Of a stretch of DNA of 64,000 nucleotides, positions 56,109-64,000 are shown piece after piece. A program made the translations under genes and the position numbers. Position 1 is the stretch's first letter. Each line of letters begins with the position of its first letter. The notes under the pieces are model-generated. The model saw nothing but the letters and a program-made list of their open reading frames with translations. It ran no database searches and was not told the DNA's origin. Source of the DNA: Thiohalocapsa sp. ML1 (lineage in GTDB: Bacteria > Pseudomonadota > Gammaproteobacteria > Chromatiales > Chromatiaceae); the NCBI RefSeq assembly GCF_001469165.1, contig NZ_JABX01000005.1:62001-126000 (forward strand), read 5' to 3'.

Positions 56109-56620
56109 GCACGCCCGCCATGACCTCCCCGCCGCCCGGCCACGCGGCCGTCGCGCCGGCACCGCCACCGTCGCAGGAGCTTAAGCTGCGCGACATCCAC
56201 GTCCCGGGCGCGCCGCCGGCTTGGCCGCCGGCACCGGGCTGGTGGCTCGTGGTGCTGCTGCTCCTGGGTGCGCTGGGCTACGGGCTTTGGCGGCTGCGCA
56301 AGCGCTGGCTCGCCCGTCGCCGCCGGGAGCGGATCATCGCGCAGCTCGATGGGCTCGCGGGCGAGCGTTGCGGCCCGGCCCTGGTCGGCGCCGTGTCTGC
56401 GCTGCTCAAGCGCGCGGCGCTGAGCCGCTACGCCCGCACCGACGTGGCGCCGCTCACCGGCGCCGCCTGGCTCGCCTTTCTGGATCGCACCGGCGGCGCC
56501 GGCGGCTTTCGCAACGGTCCGGGGCAGGTGCTCGCCGATGGCGCCTATGCGCCGACGCGCGACTGCGACGCCGAGGCGCTGCTCGCACTGGCCCGACGCT
56601 GGCTGAGGCAGAACCTGTGA
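56105..56620 (+). CDS. DUF4381-family membrane protein
   Basis: A 171-residue single-pass protein found in the bat/MoxR cluster. A proline-rich N-terminus contains the conserved LKLRDIHVPGAPPAWPPAPGWW, followed by one membrane helix (about 48-65, WLVVLLLLGALGYGLW), a basic patch (RRRRERII) and a helical domain with SALLKRAALSRY and TGAAWLAFLDRT. Its exact role is unknown. It overlaps the DUF58 stop (ATGA) and the batA start (GTGA), so the three genes are translated together. Confidence 0.9.
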   Translation: MSTPAMTSPPPGHAAVAPAPPPSQELKLRDIHVPGAPPAWPPAPGWWLVVLLLLGALGYGLWRLRKRWLARRRRERIIAQLDGLAGERCGPALVGAVSALLKRAALSRYARTDVAPLTGAAWLAFLDRTGGAGGFRNGPGQVLADGAYAPTRDCDAEALLALARRWLRQNL

Positions 56621-57594
56621 GCTTCGAATTTGCACATCTTTGGGCGCTGTTGCTGCTGCCGCTGCCGCTGCTGGCGCGGCACCTGCTGCCGCCTGCCGAG
56701 ACTGGCGTCGGCGCGGCGCTCTGCGTGCCGTTTTTCGGCGCGCTCATGGATGCCGAGCGCCGGCGCGTGCCTGCGCCGCGCCTCGTCGCGGTCCTCGCCG
56801 TTGCCGCCTGGGGGCTGTTGGTGCTGGCCGCGGCGCGCCCGCAGATGGTCGGCGAGCCGGTGGCGCTGCCGCTGGAGGGCAGAGATCTGATGCTCGCCGT
56901 AGACATCTCGGGCTCCATGCGGGAGGAGGACATGGTCATCGGCGGGCGCATCGTGGACCGGCTCACCGCCGTGAAGGCGGTCGCCGGCGACTTCATCGAG
57001 CGCCGCCAGGGCGACCGCATCGGGCTCATCCTGTTCGGCCAGCAGGCCTATCTGCAGACGCCGTTGACCTTCGACCGCAACACCGCCCGCACGCTCTTGT
57101 TCGAGGCCGCCGTCGGGCTCGCCGGGCGCGAGACGGCCATCGGCGATGCCATCGGCCTTGCGATCAAGCGCCTGCGCGACGCCGAGACCGACGAGCGGGT
57201 GCTGATCCTGCTCACCGACGGCGCCAACACCGCCGGCAGCATCCGCCCGCAGAAGGCCGCCGAGCTCGCCGCCGGCGCCGGCGTGCGCATCCACACCATC
57301 GGCGTCGGCGGCGACCCGCAGAGCGCCTTCGGGCTCACGCTCGGGCGCAATCCACTGGACGAGGCGACGCTCAAGGCCATCGCCGACACCACGGGCGGGC
57401 GCTACTTTCGGGCGCACGATGTCGGCGAGCTGCAAGCGATCTACTCCATGCTCGACGAGCTGGAGCCGGTGGAGTCCGACCGCGCGACCTTTCGACCCGT
57501 CGACGAGCTGTTCGGCTGGCCGCTCGGCGCGGCGCTGCTCGTGAGCGCGCTGGCGGCAGCGGGCCGCGGCGGGCTGCTCGGGGAGCTCGGCTGA
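56617..57594 (+). CDS. batA: VWA-domain membrane protein BatA
   Basis: A 325-residue VWA protein of the aerotolerance (Bat) cluster. Two N-terminal membrane helices and one near the C-terminus anchor a VWA domain facing the periplasm. The metal-ion-dependent adhesion site is intact: Asp96, Ser98 and Ser100 in AVDISGSM, the threonine in the QTPLTF region and LLTDGANTAG. The start is GTG 56617, sharing bases with the DUF4381 stop. Bat proteins are linked to envelope stress tolerance, but the mechanism is not established. Confidence 0.92.
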   Translation: MSFEFAHLWALLLLPLPLLARHLLPPAETGVGAALCVPFFGALMDAERRRVPAPRLVAVLAVAAWGLLVLAAARPQMVGEPVALPLEGRDLMLAVDISGSMREEDMVIGGRIVDRLTAVKAVAGDFIERRQGDRIGLILFGQQAYLQTPLTFDRNTARTLLFEAAVGLAGRETAIGDAIGLAIKRLRDAETDERVLILLTDGANTAGSIRPQKAAELAAGAGVRIHTIGVGGDPQSAFGLTLGRNPLDEATLKAIADTTGGRYFRAHDVGELQAIYSMLDELEPVESDRATFRPVDELFGWPLGAALLVSALAAAGRGGLLGELG

Positions 57595-57654
57595 TGACTT
57601 CGGCTGTGTTGCTTCACCCGCTGGCCGCCGCCCGCGCGCCGAGGAGGTCCGGTC

Positions 57655-59757
57655 ATGCTCGCTGACTTCCATTTCCTGCAGCCGCTGTGGTTCCTGGCGC
57701 TGCTGCCGCTCGCCGGCCTGCTCGTGCTGCTGCTGCGCCACCGCGGCGCCGGCGGCGCCTGGCGCGGGGTCGTCGACGAGCGGCTTTTGGCCGCGCTGAT
57801 GGTCGCCGGCGACGACGGGCAGCGCCGCTGGCCGCTGGTGCTGCTCGGCGTGGGCTGGCTCGTGGCGGTGGTCGCACTTGCGAACCCGACCTTCGAGCGC
57901 ATGCCGGTGCCGGCCTTTCGCGACGCCGCCGCGCGGGTCGTTGCGCTGGACCTGTCCCAGTCCATGCTCGCCGATGACCTGGCGCCGACGCGCCTCGCCC
58001 GCGCGCAGCTCAAGGTCGAGGACATCCTGCGTCGCAGCGCCGACGGGCAGGTGGCGCTGGTGGCCTTCGCCGGCGACGCCTTCGCGGTTGCGCCGCTCAC
58101 CGACGACGCCGACACCATCCGCGGCATGCTGCCCGCGCTGTCGCCGGAGATCATGCCGGCGCAGGGCAGCCGCGTCGACTTGGGGATTTTGCAAGCGCTG
58201 GGGCTGCTGCGCCAGGCCGGCGCCCGCGACGGCGAGGTCGTGCTGATCACGGACGGCGCCGGCGGCCCGCGCGCCCGCGCCGCGGCGGCGGAGCTGCGCC
58301 GGGCCGGGCATCGGCTCGCGGTCATCGGCGTCGGCACGCCGCAAGGGGCGGCAGTGCCCGGCGTGCGCACGTCCCGGGGGAGCGTCACGGTGCGGCTCGA
58401 CGACGGCGACCTGCGCTCCCTGGCCAGCCACGGCGGCGGCGACTATGCGCGCATCAGCGCGGATGACGCCGACCTGCGCGCGGTGTTGCGCAGCGGCGGC
58501 CAGGGCCGCGTGCGCGAGGACGGCAAGCCGATGCAGACGGACATCTGGCGCGAGCTCGGCCCCTGGGTCGCGCTGGCGCTGGTGCCGTTCGCGGCGCTCG
58601 CCTTCCGCCGCGGCTGGGCGCTGCCGGCGCTGCTGCCCGGGTTGTTGCTGCTGCAGTTGGGCCTGCTCGCACCGGCGCCGGCCTATGCGGACGCGGCGAG
58701 TGCCGCCGACGGCGGCGCGGCGCCGACGCTCATCGAGCGTTGGCGCGACCTCTGGCAGCGGCGCGACCAGCAGGCCGCCGGCGCGCTGGCCCGCGGCGAC
58801 TATGAGCGGGCGCTCGGGCTGGCGGACGACCCGGCCCGCGCCGGTGCCGCCAGCTATCGACTCGGCGACTTCGGCGCCGCGGCCCAGTCCTTTGCGAGCG
58901 GCGACGGCGCAGTCGATCACTACAACCGCGGCAACGCACTGGCGCAGTCCGGGCGGCTCGACGACGCCATCGCCGCCTACGATGCCGCGCTGGAGCGCGC
59001 GCCGGACCTGGACGACGCGCGCTTCAACCGCGAGCAGGTCGAGGCGCTGAAGCAAATGCAGGAGCAGCAGCCCGATCCCGACGACAGCAGCCAGGACGGC
59101 GATCGGCAGGACGGCGGCGAGCAGGACGGCCAATCCGGCGACAGCGCCGGCCAACAGGGCGGCGAGTCCGACGGCGAGCAGTCCGGCGGCGGCGCGGACG
59201 GCGAGAGTGCCGACAATGACAGCGGCGACGGCGAGGACTCGGCAGCACCGGAGCCGGCCGATGGCCAGGGTTCGGAGCCCGCGCCGCAGCAGGCCGGCGG
59301 CGCCGAGCCTGACCGCGCCGGCGCCGGCGGTGGCGACGAGGAACAAGAAGACGAGGAACAAGAAGACGAGGAACAAGAAGACGAGGAACAAGAACAGGCG
59401 TCTGCCGACACCGGCAGCGAGCAGGCAACCGGAGACGGCAGCGGCGCGGAGCAGGGTCGCGAATCGGCCGAGGAGCGCGCCGCGCGTCAAGACCGTGAGG
59501 ACCAAGCCGCGCAGGACTACCGCGACGAGGCGGCGGCAGCCCAGCCCGGCGACGGTGACAGCGCTGCCGAGGACGGCGCTGGGTCCGCCGGCGGCGACAA
59601 ACTCGCCGCACGCGAGGAGCAGGAGGCCCGCCGCGCGGCGGACCAGTGGCTGCGGCGCATCCCGGATGATCCGGCCGGGCTGCTCAGGCGCAAGTTCCTG
59701 TATCAATATCAGATGCGTGCCGGCGGCGGCGGCGGGCTGGCGGAGGATCCCTGGTGA
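57655..59757 (+). CDS. Fused BatB/BatC: VWA domain plus TPR and long acidic tail
   Basis: A 700-residue protein joining two Bat functions. Residues 1-335 form a BatB-type VWA protein with N-terminal membrane helices, Asp99-Ser-Gln-Ser in ALDLSQSMLADD and LITDGAGGPRAR, closing with membrane segments near 300-345. Residues about 375-465 are TPR repeats of the BatC type (DHYNRGNALAQSGRLDDAIAAYDAALERAPDL, given as pattern). From about 470 to 690 the chain is low-complexity Asp/Glu/Gln/Gly, including EEQED repeats. The last 40 residues are ordinary again (AADQWLRRIPDDPAGLLRRKF). ATG 57655 lies 60 bp after batA. Confidence 0.88.
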   Translation: MLADFHFLQPLWFLALLPLAGLLVLLLRHRGAGGAWRGVVDERLLAALMVAGDDGQRRWPLVLLGVGWLVAVVALANPTFERMPVPAFRDAAARVVALDLSQSMLADDLAPTRLARAQLKVEDILRRSADGQVALVAFAGDAFAVAPLTDDADTIRGMLPALSPEIMPAQGSRVDLGILQALGLLRQAGARDGEVVLITDGAGGPRARAAAAELRRAGHRLAVIGVGTPQGAAVPGVRTSRGSVTVRLDDGDLRSLASHGGGDYARISADDADLRAVLRSGGQGRVREDGKPMQTDIWRELGPWVALALVPFAALAFRRGWALPALLPGLLLLQLGLLAPAPAYADAASAADGGAAPTLIERWRDLWQRRDQQAAGALARGDYERALGLADDPARAGAASYRLGDFGAAAQSFASGDGAVDHYNRGNALAQSGRLDDAIAAYDAALERAPDLDDARFNREQVEALKQMQEQQPDPDDSSQDGDRQDGGEQDGQSGDSAGQQGGESDGEQSGGGADGESADNDSGDGEDSAAPEPADGQGSEPAPQQAGGAEPDRAGAGGGDEEQEDEEQEDEEQEDEEQEQASADTGSEQATGDGSGAEQGRESAEERAARQDREDQAAQDYRDEAAAAQPGDGDSAAEDGAGSAGGDKLAAREEQEARRAADQWLRRIPDDPAGLLRRKFLYQYQMRAGGGGGLAEDPW
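59338..59397 (+). repeat. 15-bp in-frame repeat GAGGAACAAGAAGAC
   Basis: Three perfect copies and one imperfect copy within the batB/C gene, encoding EEQED units. Copy-number change would keep the frame. Confidence 0.95.
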
Positions 59758-59783
59758 GTGATTTGCTCGTTGGCGCATTGAAC

Positions 59784-59890
59784 CAAGGGGCAAGGGCCAA
59801 GGGGCAAGGGCCAAGGGCCAAGGGCCAAGGGCCAAGGGCCAAGGGCCAAGGAGGACTCCCTCGGCCCTTGGCCCTCGCCCCTTCCCTCAG
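59784..59890. repeat. GGGCCAA heptad array between batB/C and batD
   Basis: About nine GGGCCAA/GGGGCAA units (59784-59850), then GGACTCCC and CCTCGGCCCTTGGCCCTCG forming the opposite arm. It belongs to the same heptad hairpin family as those near 5717 and 7125 and fills most of the 207-bp gap. Confidence 0.9.
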
Positions 59891-59964
59891 GTGTCGTCGT
59901 GAAACTTGACTCATCGGCACGCATTCTGTGCCCCCGCGCATCGAAGATTCCGCGAGCTGGAACC

Positions 59965-61890
59965 ATGCACAAGCTGCTCTATCCGAAGTCCCCGGCCGTT
60001 CTGCTCGCGCTGGGCCTGCTGCTTTGGGCATCCGCGGCCAGCGCCGCCGTCACGGCCCGCTTCGACCGCACCGAGGTCTTCGACGGCGACACCGTGACGC
60101 TCTTGATCGAGGCGGACGGCGTCGGCGGCGCGGCGCCGGATCTGAGCGTGCTGAACAAGGACTTCGACGTGCTCGGCACCAGTTCCGGCAGCCGTATCCA
60201 AATCGTAAACGGCAGGCAGAGTGCGACCCGGAGCTGGCAGGTAACGCTGGCGCCGAAGCGTTTGGGCGTCGTCGTCGTGCCGCCGATCGCGGTGGGCAGC
60301 GAGCGCACGCCGGCGCTGGAGCTCAGCGTCGCGGAGCAGCCCGAGACGCCGTCCGGCGGCCCCGGTGACGAGCTGTTCCTGGAGGTCGAGGTCGGCATGG
60401 ACGGCGACACCGTGCTGGTACAGCAGCAGGTGCCGCTTGCGGTGCGGCTCTACACGACGCTGCCGCTGCGCGGCGGCGAGCTCAGCGAGCCGCGCCCGGA
60501 AGGGGCCGTGCTGGAGCGCCTTGGGGAGGACGTGCGCTACGAGACCACCCGCAACGGCCGCCGCTATCAGGTCATTGAGCGCCGCTTCAGCCTGAGCCCG
60601 GAGCAGAGCGGCGAGCTGCGCATCCCGCCCGTCACCTTCACCGGCGAGCGCGAGACGAGCGGCGGCCGACCCTTTGCCGACGACCGCCTCGCGCAGTTGT
60701 TCCGCGACCCCGTGTTCGAGCGCTTCGGCCACCGGCTGTTCGAGCGGGGCGAGCCGGTGCGGGCGCGCTCACGCGCCGTCACGCTCGAGGTCGAGCCGCA
60801 GCCCCAGGGCTTCGGCGGCCCGCATTGGCTGCCGGCGCAAGAGCTCGCCATCGACGACTCGTGGGAACGGGCTCCGCCCGCGCTCGCGAACGGCGAGCCG
60901 GCGACCCGCACGCTCACCATCACGGCCACCGGGCTCGCGGGCTCGCAGATCCCCGAGATCGACGTGGCGGTGCCGGATGGCGTCAAGCGCTACCCGGGCG
61001 ACGTGGAGGCCGAGACCCGCACCGACGGCAAGGCGCTGTTCGGCGTCAGCCGCCAGCGCATCACGCTGATGCCGACCCGCGGCGGCACGCTCGTCTTTCC
61101 GGAGATCCGGCTGCGCTGGTGGGACGTGGATGCGGGCGAGGAGCGCGTCGCGGTGGTGCCGGCCCGGCGCTTGGAGGCCGCGGGGCCGGTGGATGGGCCC
61201 TGGCAGGCGGGCGTGCCGGAGCAGGCGGCTGCGGGAGCTGCCGCGGATGCTGGCGCCGCGGTGGCGGACGAGCCGGTGAGCCGGGTCACCGGGCCGCGGC
61301 GACCGCTCGGCTGGCTGGTGTCGATGGCGCTGGCGGCCGGGGTCGTGGGGCTGCTCTGGCCCTGGCGGTTCCGGCTCCTGGCGCTGGCGCAATGGCTGGG
61401 GGCCTTGCTGCAGCGGGGCCGGGAACGGCTCGCCGCCGTGGCGGCTCGGCCCACCGCGGCCACTGCCGATGCCGCAGCGGCAAGCAGGGTCGGCGTACCT
61501 GCCGCGGCGGCGGCCTCGTACCGCGCCGCGCGGAGCGCCGGCCCCGAGCCGCTCGCGGCAGTGCGCGCGGCCTGCGCCGCAGATGATCCACGGGCCGCGG
61601 CGGCGGCGCTGCTGGCGCTCGCGCGCCGGCGCTGGCCCGGTACGGCGCCGGCGAGCCCGGGGGCTGTCGCGGTTCGCCTCGCTGCGGAAGGCAATGCCGC
61701 TGCGCAGCAGGCTGCGGCCGAGGTGCGGGCGCTGGAGGCGGCGCTGTACGGCCCGGAACCGGGGGCATGGCGCGGTGGCGCGCTGATGGAGGCCCTGTCG
61801 GCGCTGCTCGCGGCGGACGGTCGCGCCCCCCGGCCGCCGGGCGACGTCGGCGACGCACCGCTCGCGCCGCTGTATCCGGATAGGCGCTGA
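59965..61890 (+). CDS. batD: BatD family protein
   Basis: A 641-residue membrane-anchored periplasmic protein of the BatD (oxygen tolerance) family. The signal peptide spans about 1-29 (LLALGLLLWASAASA). It is followed by Ig-like beta domains (VTARFDRTEVFDGDTVTLLIEADG, given as pattern; ERRFSLSPEQSGELRIPPVTFTG; RQRITLMPTRGGTLVFPEIRLRWWDV), a single membrane helix near 450-470 and an Ala-rich cytoplasmic tail. ATG 59965 is chosen because it starts the signal peptide; a longer GTG start at 59899 is less likely. It completes the bat operon, separated by the heptad array. Confidence 0.9.
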   Translation: MHKLLYPKSPAVLLALGLLLWASAASAAVTARFDRTEVFDGDTVTLLIEADGVGGAAPDLSVLNKDFDVLGTSSGSRIQIVNGRQSATRSWQVTLAPKRLGVVVVPPIAVGSERTPALELSVAEQPETPSGGPGDELFLEVEVGMDGDTVLVQQQVPLAVRLYTTLPLRGGELSEPRPEGAVLERLGEDVRYETTRNGRRYQVIERRFSLSPEQSGELRIPPVTFTGERETSGGRPFADDRLAQLFRDPVFERFGHRLFERGEPVRARSRAVTLEVEPQPQGFGGPHWLPAQELAIDDSWERAPPALANGEPATRTLTITATGLAGSQIPEIDVAVPDGVKRYPGDVEAETRTDGKALFGVSRQRITLMPTRGGTLVFPEIRLRWWDVDAGEERVAVVPARRLEAAGPVDGPWQAGVPEQAAAGAAADAGAAVADEPVSRVTGPRRPLGWLVSMALAAGVVGLLWPWRFRLLALAQWLGALLQRGRERLAAVAARPTAATADAAAASRVGVPAAAAASYRAARSAGPEPLAAVRAACAADDPRAAAAALLALARRRWPGTAPASPGAVAVRLAAEGNAAAQQAAAEVRALEAALYGPEPGAWRGGALMEALSALLAADGRAPRPPGDVGDAPLAPLYPDRR

Positions 61891-62000
61891 TCCATCGCGG
61901 ATCGCTGCCGTGGGCGCCGTCGCCTGCCAGCGAGCGGACCGATTCCGGTTCGCGCAGTGATCACGGTGCCGCGCCGTGCCGCGCGCCGAGGGGCGAAGCG

Positions 62001-63158
62001 TCAGCAGCCGTCGCCGTCGGGGCCGGTGCAGCCGGGCCGGGCGGCGACCGCCGCGGGGCTGGGGGCAGTGACGGACGGCGCCGGGCGCAGGCCGGTGGTG
62101 ATGCGGGTGGTCAGGCGCTCGCTGCCGCGCATCAGCTCGATCGCCAGCTCGGTGCCGTCGCCCGCGGCGCTGATGCGCTTGCGCAGCGCGGGCGACGACG
62201 GCACCGCTTCATCGCCGATTTTGACGATGACATCGCCGGCGCGGAGGTCCGCGGTGGCGGCGGGGCTCTCCTCCAGCACGCGCGTGACGAGCACCCCCTC
62301 GCGCGTGCGCAGGCCGAAGCGCTGGGCGAGCGTCGCATCCAGCGTGCGCGCGCCGATGCCGATCCAGCCGCGGGTGACGTTGCCGTGGGCAGCGATCTCG
62401 CGAACGACCTCCATGGCGCGGTCCGATGGGATCGCGAAGGCGACGCCCTCGGAGCGGCCGCTGTCCGACATGATGGCCGTGTTGATGCCGACGAGTAAGC
62501 CGCGGGTGTCGATGAGTGCGCCGCCGGAATTGCCGGGGTTGACCGGGGCGTCGGTCTGGATGAAGTCTTCGATCTCCGTCAGCCCGAGATCATCGCGCCC
62601 GGTGGCGCTGACAATGCCCTGACTCACGGTCTGATCCAGCCCGAAGGGGTTGCCGATGGCGAGCACGACGTCGCCCGGGCGCAGCCGTTCGGGCTCACCG
62701 ACGGCGATGGCCGGGCCCACGGGCTCCGTGATGCGCAGTACGGCGAGGTCCGTCGCGGCGTCGACGCCGAGCAGCTCGGCCGCCTGAATGCCGTGCCCCG
62801 GTGCCTCGACGCCGATGGCGTCCGCGCCGATGACGATGTGGCCGTTGGTCACCAAGAGGCCGTCGTCCGACACCACCACCGCCGAGCCGCGGCTCAGGCC
62901 CGGGGTCGCGCCCGGCTGCGGCAGGGGCGTCGCGGCGGGGCCGAGCCGCTGGCCGAACACGCGCACCACCGACGGCGCCGCGCGCGCCACGGCATCGGCG
63001 TAAGATGCGGGGGCCGCGAGGTGCTCGGCGACCGGCGGGGCGCCGCCGAGCCCGCCGGCGCCCAGCACCAGCGCGAAGGCGACACAGAGCGCGCCGGCGC
63101 CGAAGCCGAGCCCGAAGGCGGCACTTAACGCGGCGATTGTTTTGAGCCGATCGGTCAT
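62001..63158 (-). CDS. degS: DegS-type membrane serine protease
   Basis: Trypsin-like periplasmic protease of the DegS/AlgW type, which cuts the anti-sigma factor RseA when its PDZ domain senses misfolded porins. One N-terminal membrane anchor (about 10-35), catalytic triad His107 (VTNGHIVIG), Asp137 (DAATDLAVL) and Ser211 (NPGNSGGAL), and one PDZ domain (about 280-360) with a GRP-type linker are visible. A single PDZ and an anchor distinguish it from DegP. ATG 63158 is preferred to a longer start at 63194, giving 385 residues. The C-terminus (CTGPDGDGC) has two extra cysteines. Divergent from the Nif3-like gene. Confidence 0.93.
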   Translation of the reverse strand: MTDRLKTIAALSAAFGLGFGAGALCVAFALVLGAGGLGGAPPVAEHLAAPASYADAVARAAPSVVRVFGQRLGPAATPLPQPGATPGLSRGSAVVVSDDGLLVTNGHIVIGADAIGVEAPGHGIQAAELLGVDAATDLAVLRITEPVGPAIAVGEPERLRPGDVVLAIGNPFGLDQTVSQGIVSATGRDDLGLTEIEDFIQTDAPVNPGNSGGALIDTRGLLVGINTAIMSDSGRSEGVAFAIPSDRAMEVVREIAAHGNVTRGWIGIGARTLDATLAQRFGLRTREGVLVTRVLEESPAATADLRAGDVIVKIGDEAVPSSPALRKRISAAGDGTELAIELMRGSERLTTRITTGLRPAPSVTAPSPAAVAARPGCTGPDGDGC

Positions 63159-63244
63159 GCCGGGTAAGCTAGCATGCTGTTTCCGCCGGCGCATGTCGGC
63201 CGCCGGGTGTGTCGCACCGAGTTTCCAGGCGTTGCTGTTCGCTG

Positions 63245-63994
63245 ATGACTGACATCCATGCCATTGCCCGCCACTGCGACGAGCTCTTGGTCGTGGACGC
63301 GGTGAGCGACTACTGCCCGAACGGTTTGCAGGCGCTGGGCCGCCGGCCGGTGACGCGGCTTGTGAGCGGCGTGACGGCGAGCATGGCGCTCATCGAGGCC
63401 GCCGCCCGGGACGGCGCGGATGCGATCCTGGTGCACCACGGCTGGTTCTGGAAGGGCGATGACCCGCGCCTCATCGGCATGCACGGGCGGCGTGTCGCGG
63501 CATTGCTGACGGCGGGGCTGTCGCTGTTGGCCTATCACCTGCCGCTCGACCGGCATCCCGAGCTGGGCAACAACCGCCAGCTCGCGCGCGTGCTCGGTCT
63601 CCATGACCCCGGCCCCGCCGATGCCGACGGGCTGCTTTGGTGCGCGGAGCTCACAGCGCCGCTGTCCGGCCCGGCGCTCGCGGCGCACGTGGCGGAGCGG
63701 CTTGGCCGCGCCCCATTGCATGTGCCCGTGATCGAGCGCGATGTCCGCCGCATCGCCTGGTGCACCGGCGCCGCGCAGCGCTTCATTGAGCGTGCGGCGG
63801 ACCTGGGCGCGGACCTGTACCTGAGCGGGGAGGTGTCGGAGCAGACGGTGCATCAGGCGCGCGAGCTCGGCATCGACTACATTGCCGCCGGCCACCACGC
63901 GACGGAGCGCTACGGGGTGGCGGCGCTCGGTGACCATGTGGCGGAGCGCTTCGGGCTCGTGCACCGCTTCGTGGACATCGACAATCCGGCCTGA
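63245..63994 (+). CDS. Nif3-like (DUF34) dinuclear metal-centre protein
   Basis: A 249-residue member of the Nif3/YbgI family, ring-shaped hexamers with a two-metal site, thought to be hydrolases such as GTP cyclohydrolase-I-like or metal-insertion helpers. Metal-ligand regions are visible as CPNGLQALG, ILVHHGWFWKGDD, AYHLPLDRHPELGNN and a late AAGHHATERYG. ATG 63245 follows a poor ribosome site; a longer in-frame start at 63209 is unlikely. degS and a Nif3-like gene are often neighbours in purple sulfur bacteria and relatives. The gene ends six bases from the window edge. Confidence 0.93.
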   Translation: MTDIHAIARHCDELLVVDAVSDYCPNGLQALGRRPVTRLVSGVTASMALIEAAARDGADAILVHHGWFWKGDDPRLIGMHGRRVAALLTAGLSLLAYHLPLDRHPELGNNRQLARVLGLHDPGPADADGLLWCAELTAPLSGPALAAHVAERLGRAPLHVPVIERDVRRIAWCTGAAQRFIERAADLGADLYLSGEVSEQTVHQARELGIDYIAAGHHATERYGVAALGDHVAERFGLVHRFVDIDNPA

Positions 63995-64000
63995 CGAAAC

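Noticed and set aside
56545-59835. 1096-codon minus-strand frame opposite the bat genes
   Set aside because: Low-complexity translation and no motifs; the plus-strand VWA, DUF4381 and TPR genes are unambiguous.

Overview
This GC-rich window (roughly 70% GC by eye) is chromosomal DNA from a gammaproteobacterium. The core genes lpxD, gpmI, argS with a SPOR-domain partner, priA, birA, yceF, xerD, dsbC, yajQ, mutS, degS and a Nif3-like gene are all of gammaproteobacterial type. A bicarbonate-transport pair (SbtA and its PII-like partner SbtB), a geranylgeranyl-reductase-family flavoprotein translationally coupled to an AttH/CrtC-like gene, acetoacetyl-CoA reductase (PHB metabolism) and heavy signalling capacity suggest an autotrophic, perhaps purple-sulfur, Chromatiales-like organism. 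That placement is inference; no photosynthesis or Rubisco gene lies inside the window.

Layout. 1-5 kb: acidic amino-acid/dicarboxylate symporter (cut by the window edge), a small unknown gene, lpxD and a long-form gpmI. 5-7.5 kb: sbtB and sbtA in convergent orientation, then a repeat-rich gap. 7.5-22 kb: SanA-like protein, M61 protease, birA, lipoprotein, SPOR protein, argS, priA, HNH nuclease, fructosamine-kinase-like protein, sixA, cytochrome c lipoprotein and PhoD-type phosphatase. 22-26 kb: copper chaperone, flavoprotein plus AttH/CrtC-like pair, yceF. 26.4-29.8 kb: three nearly identical tandem Uma2-family genes. 30-37 kb: ycgN, ogt, xerD, yajQ, dsbC, a PP2C phosphatase and mutS. 37-49 kb: small membrane protein, membrane spermidine-synthase-like protein, then a three-gene signalling module: a 2069-residue hybrid kinase with five predicted periplasmic binding domains, a REC-GGDEF protein and a REC-histidine kinase. 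48.7-54 kb: lipid kinase, phaB and a run of small stress-type genes including an HPF/cold-shock fusion. 54-62 kb: a MoxR/Bat operon (moxR, DUF58, DUF4381, batA, fused batB/C, batD). 62-64 kb: degS and a Nif3-like gene.

The most unusual content lies between genes. Short tandem repeats with a 7-bp period (or multiples) recur in many spacers, including directly at the start codons of mutS, the giant kinase and the DUF58 gene. Heptad-built hairpins of one recognisable family occupy five of seven convergent spacers of 100 bp or more. A second family combines ATCGNN hexamers with a conserved core. A 133-bp inverted repeat follows the SanA-like gene. One clear intrinsic terminator (after sbtB) was seen, so the hairpins may mark transcript ends. 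No tRNA, rRNA, CRISPR array, insertion sequence or prophage was recognised.
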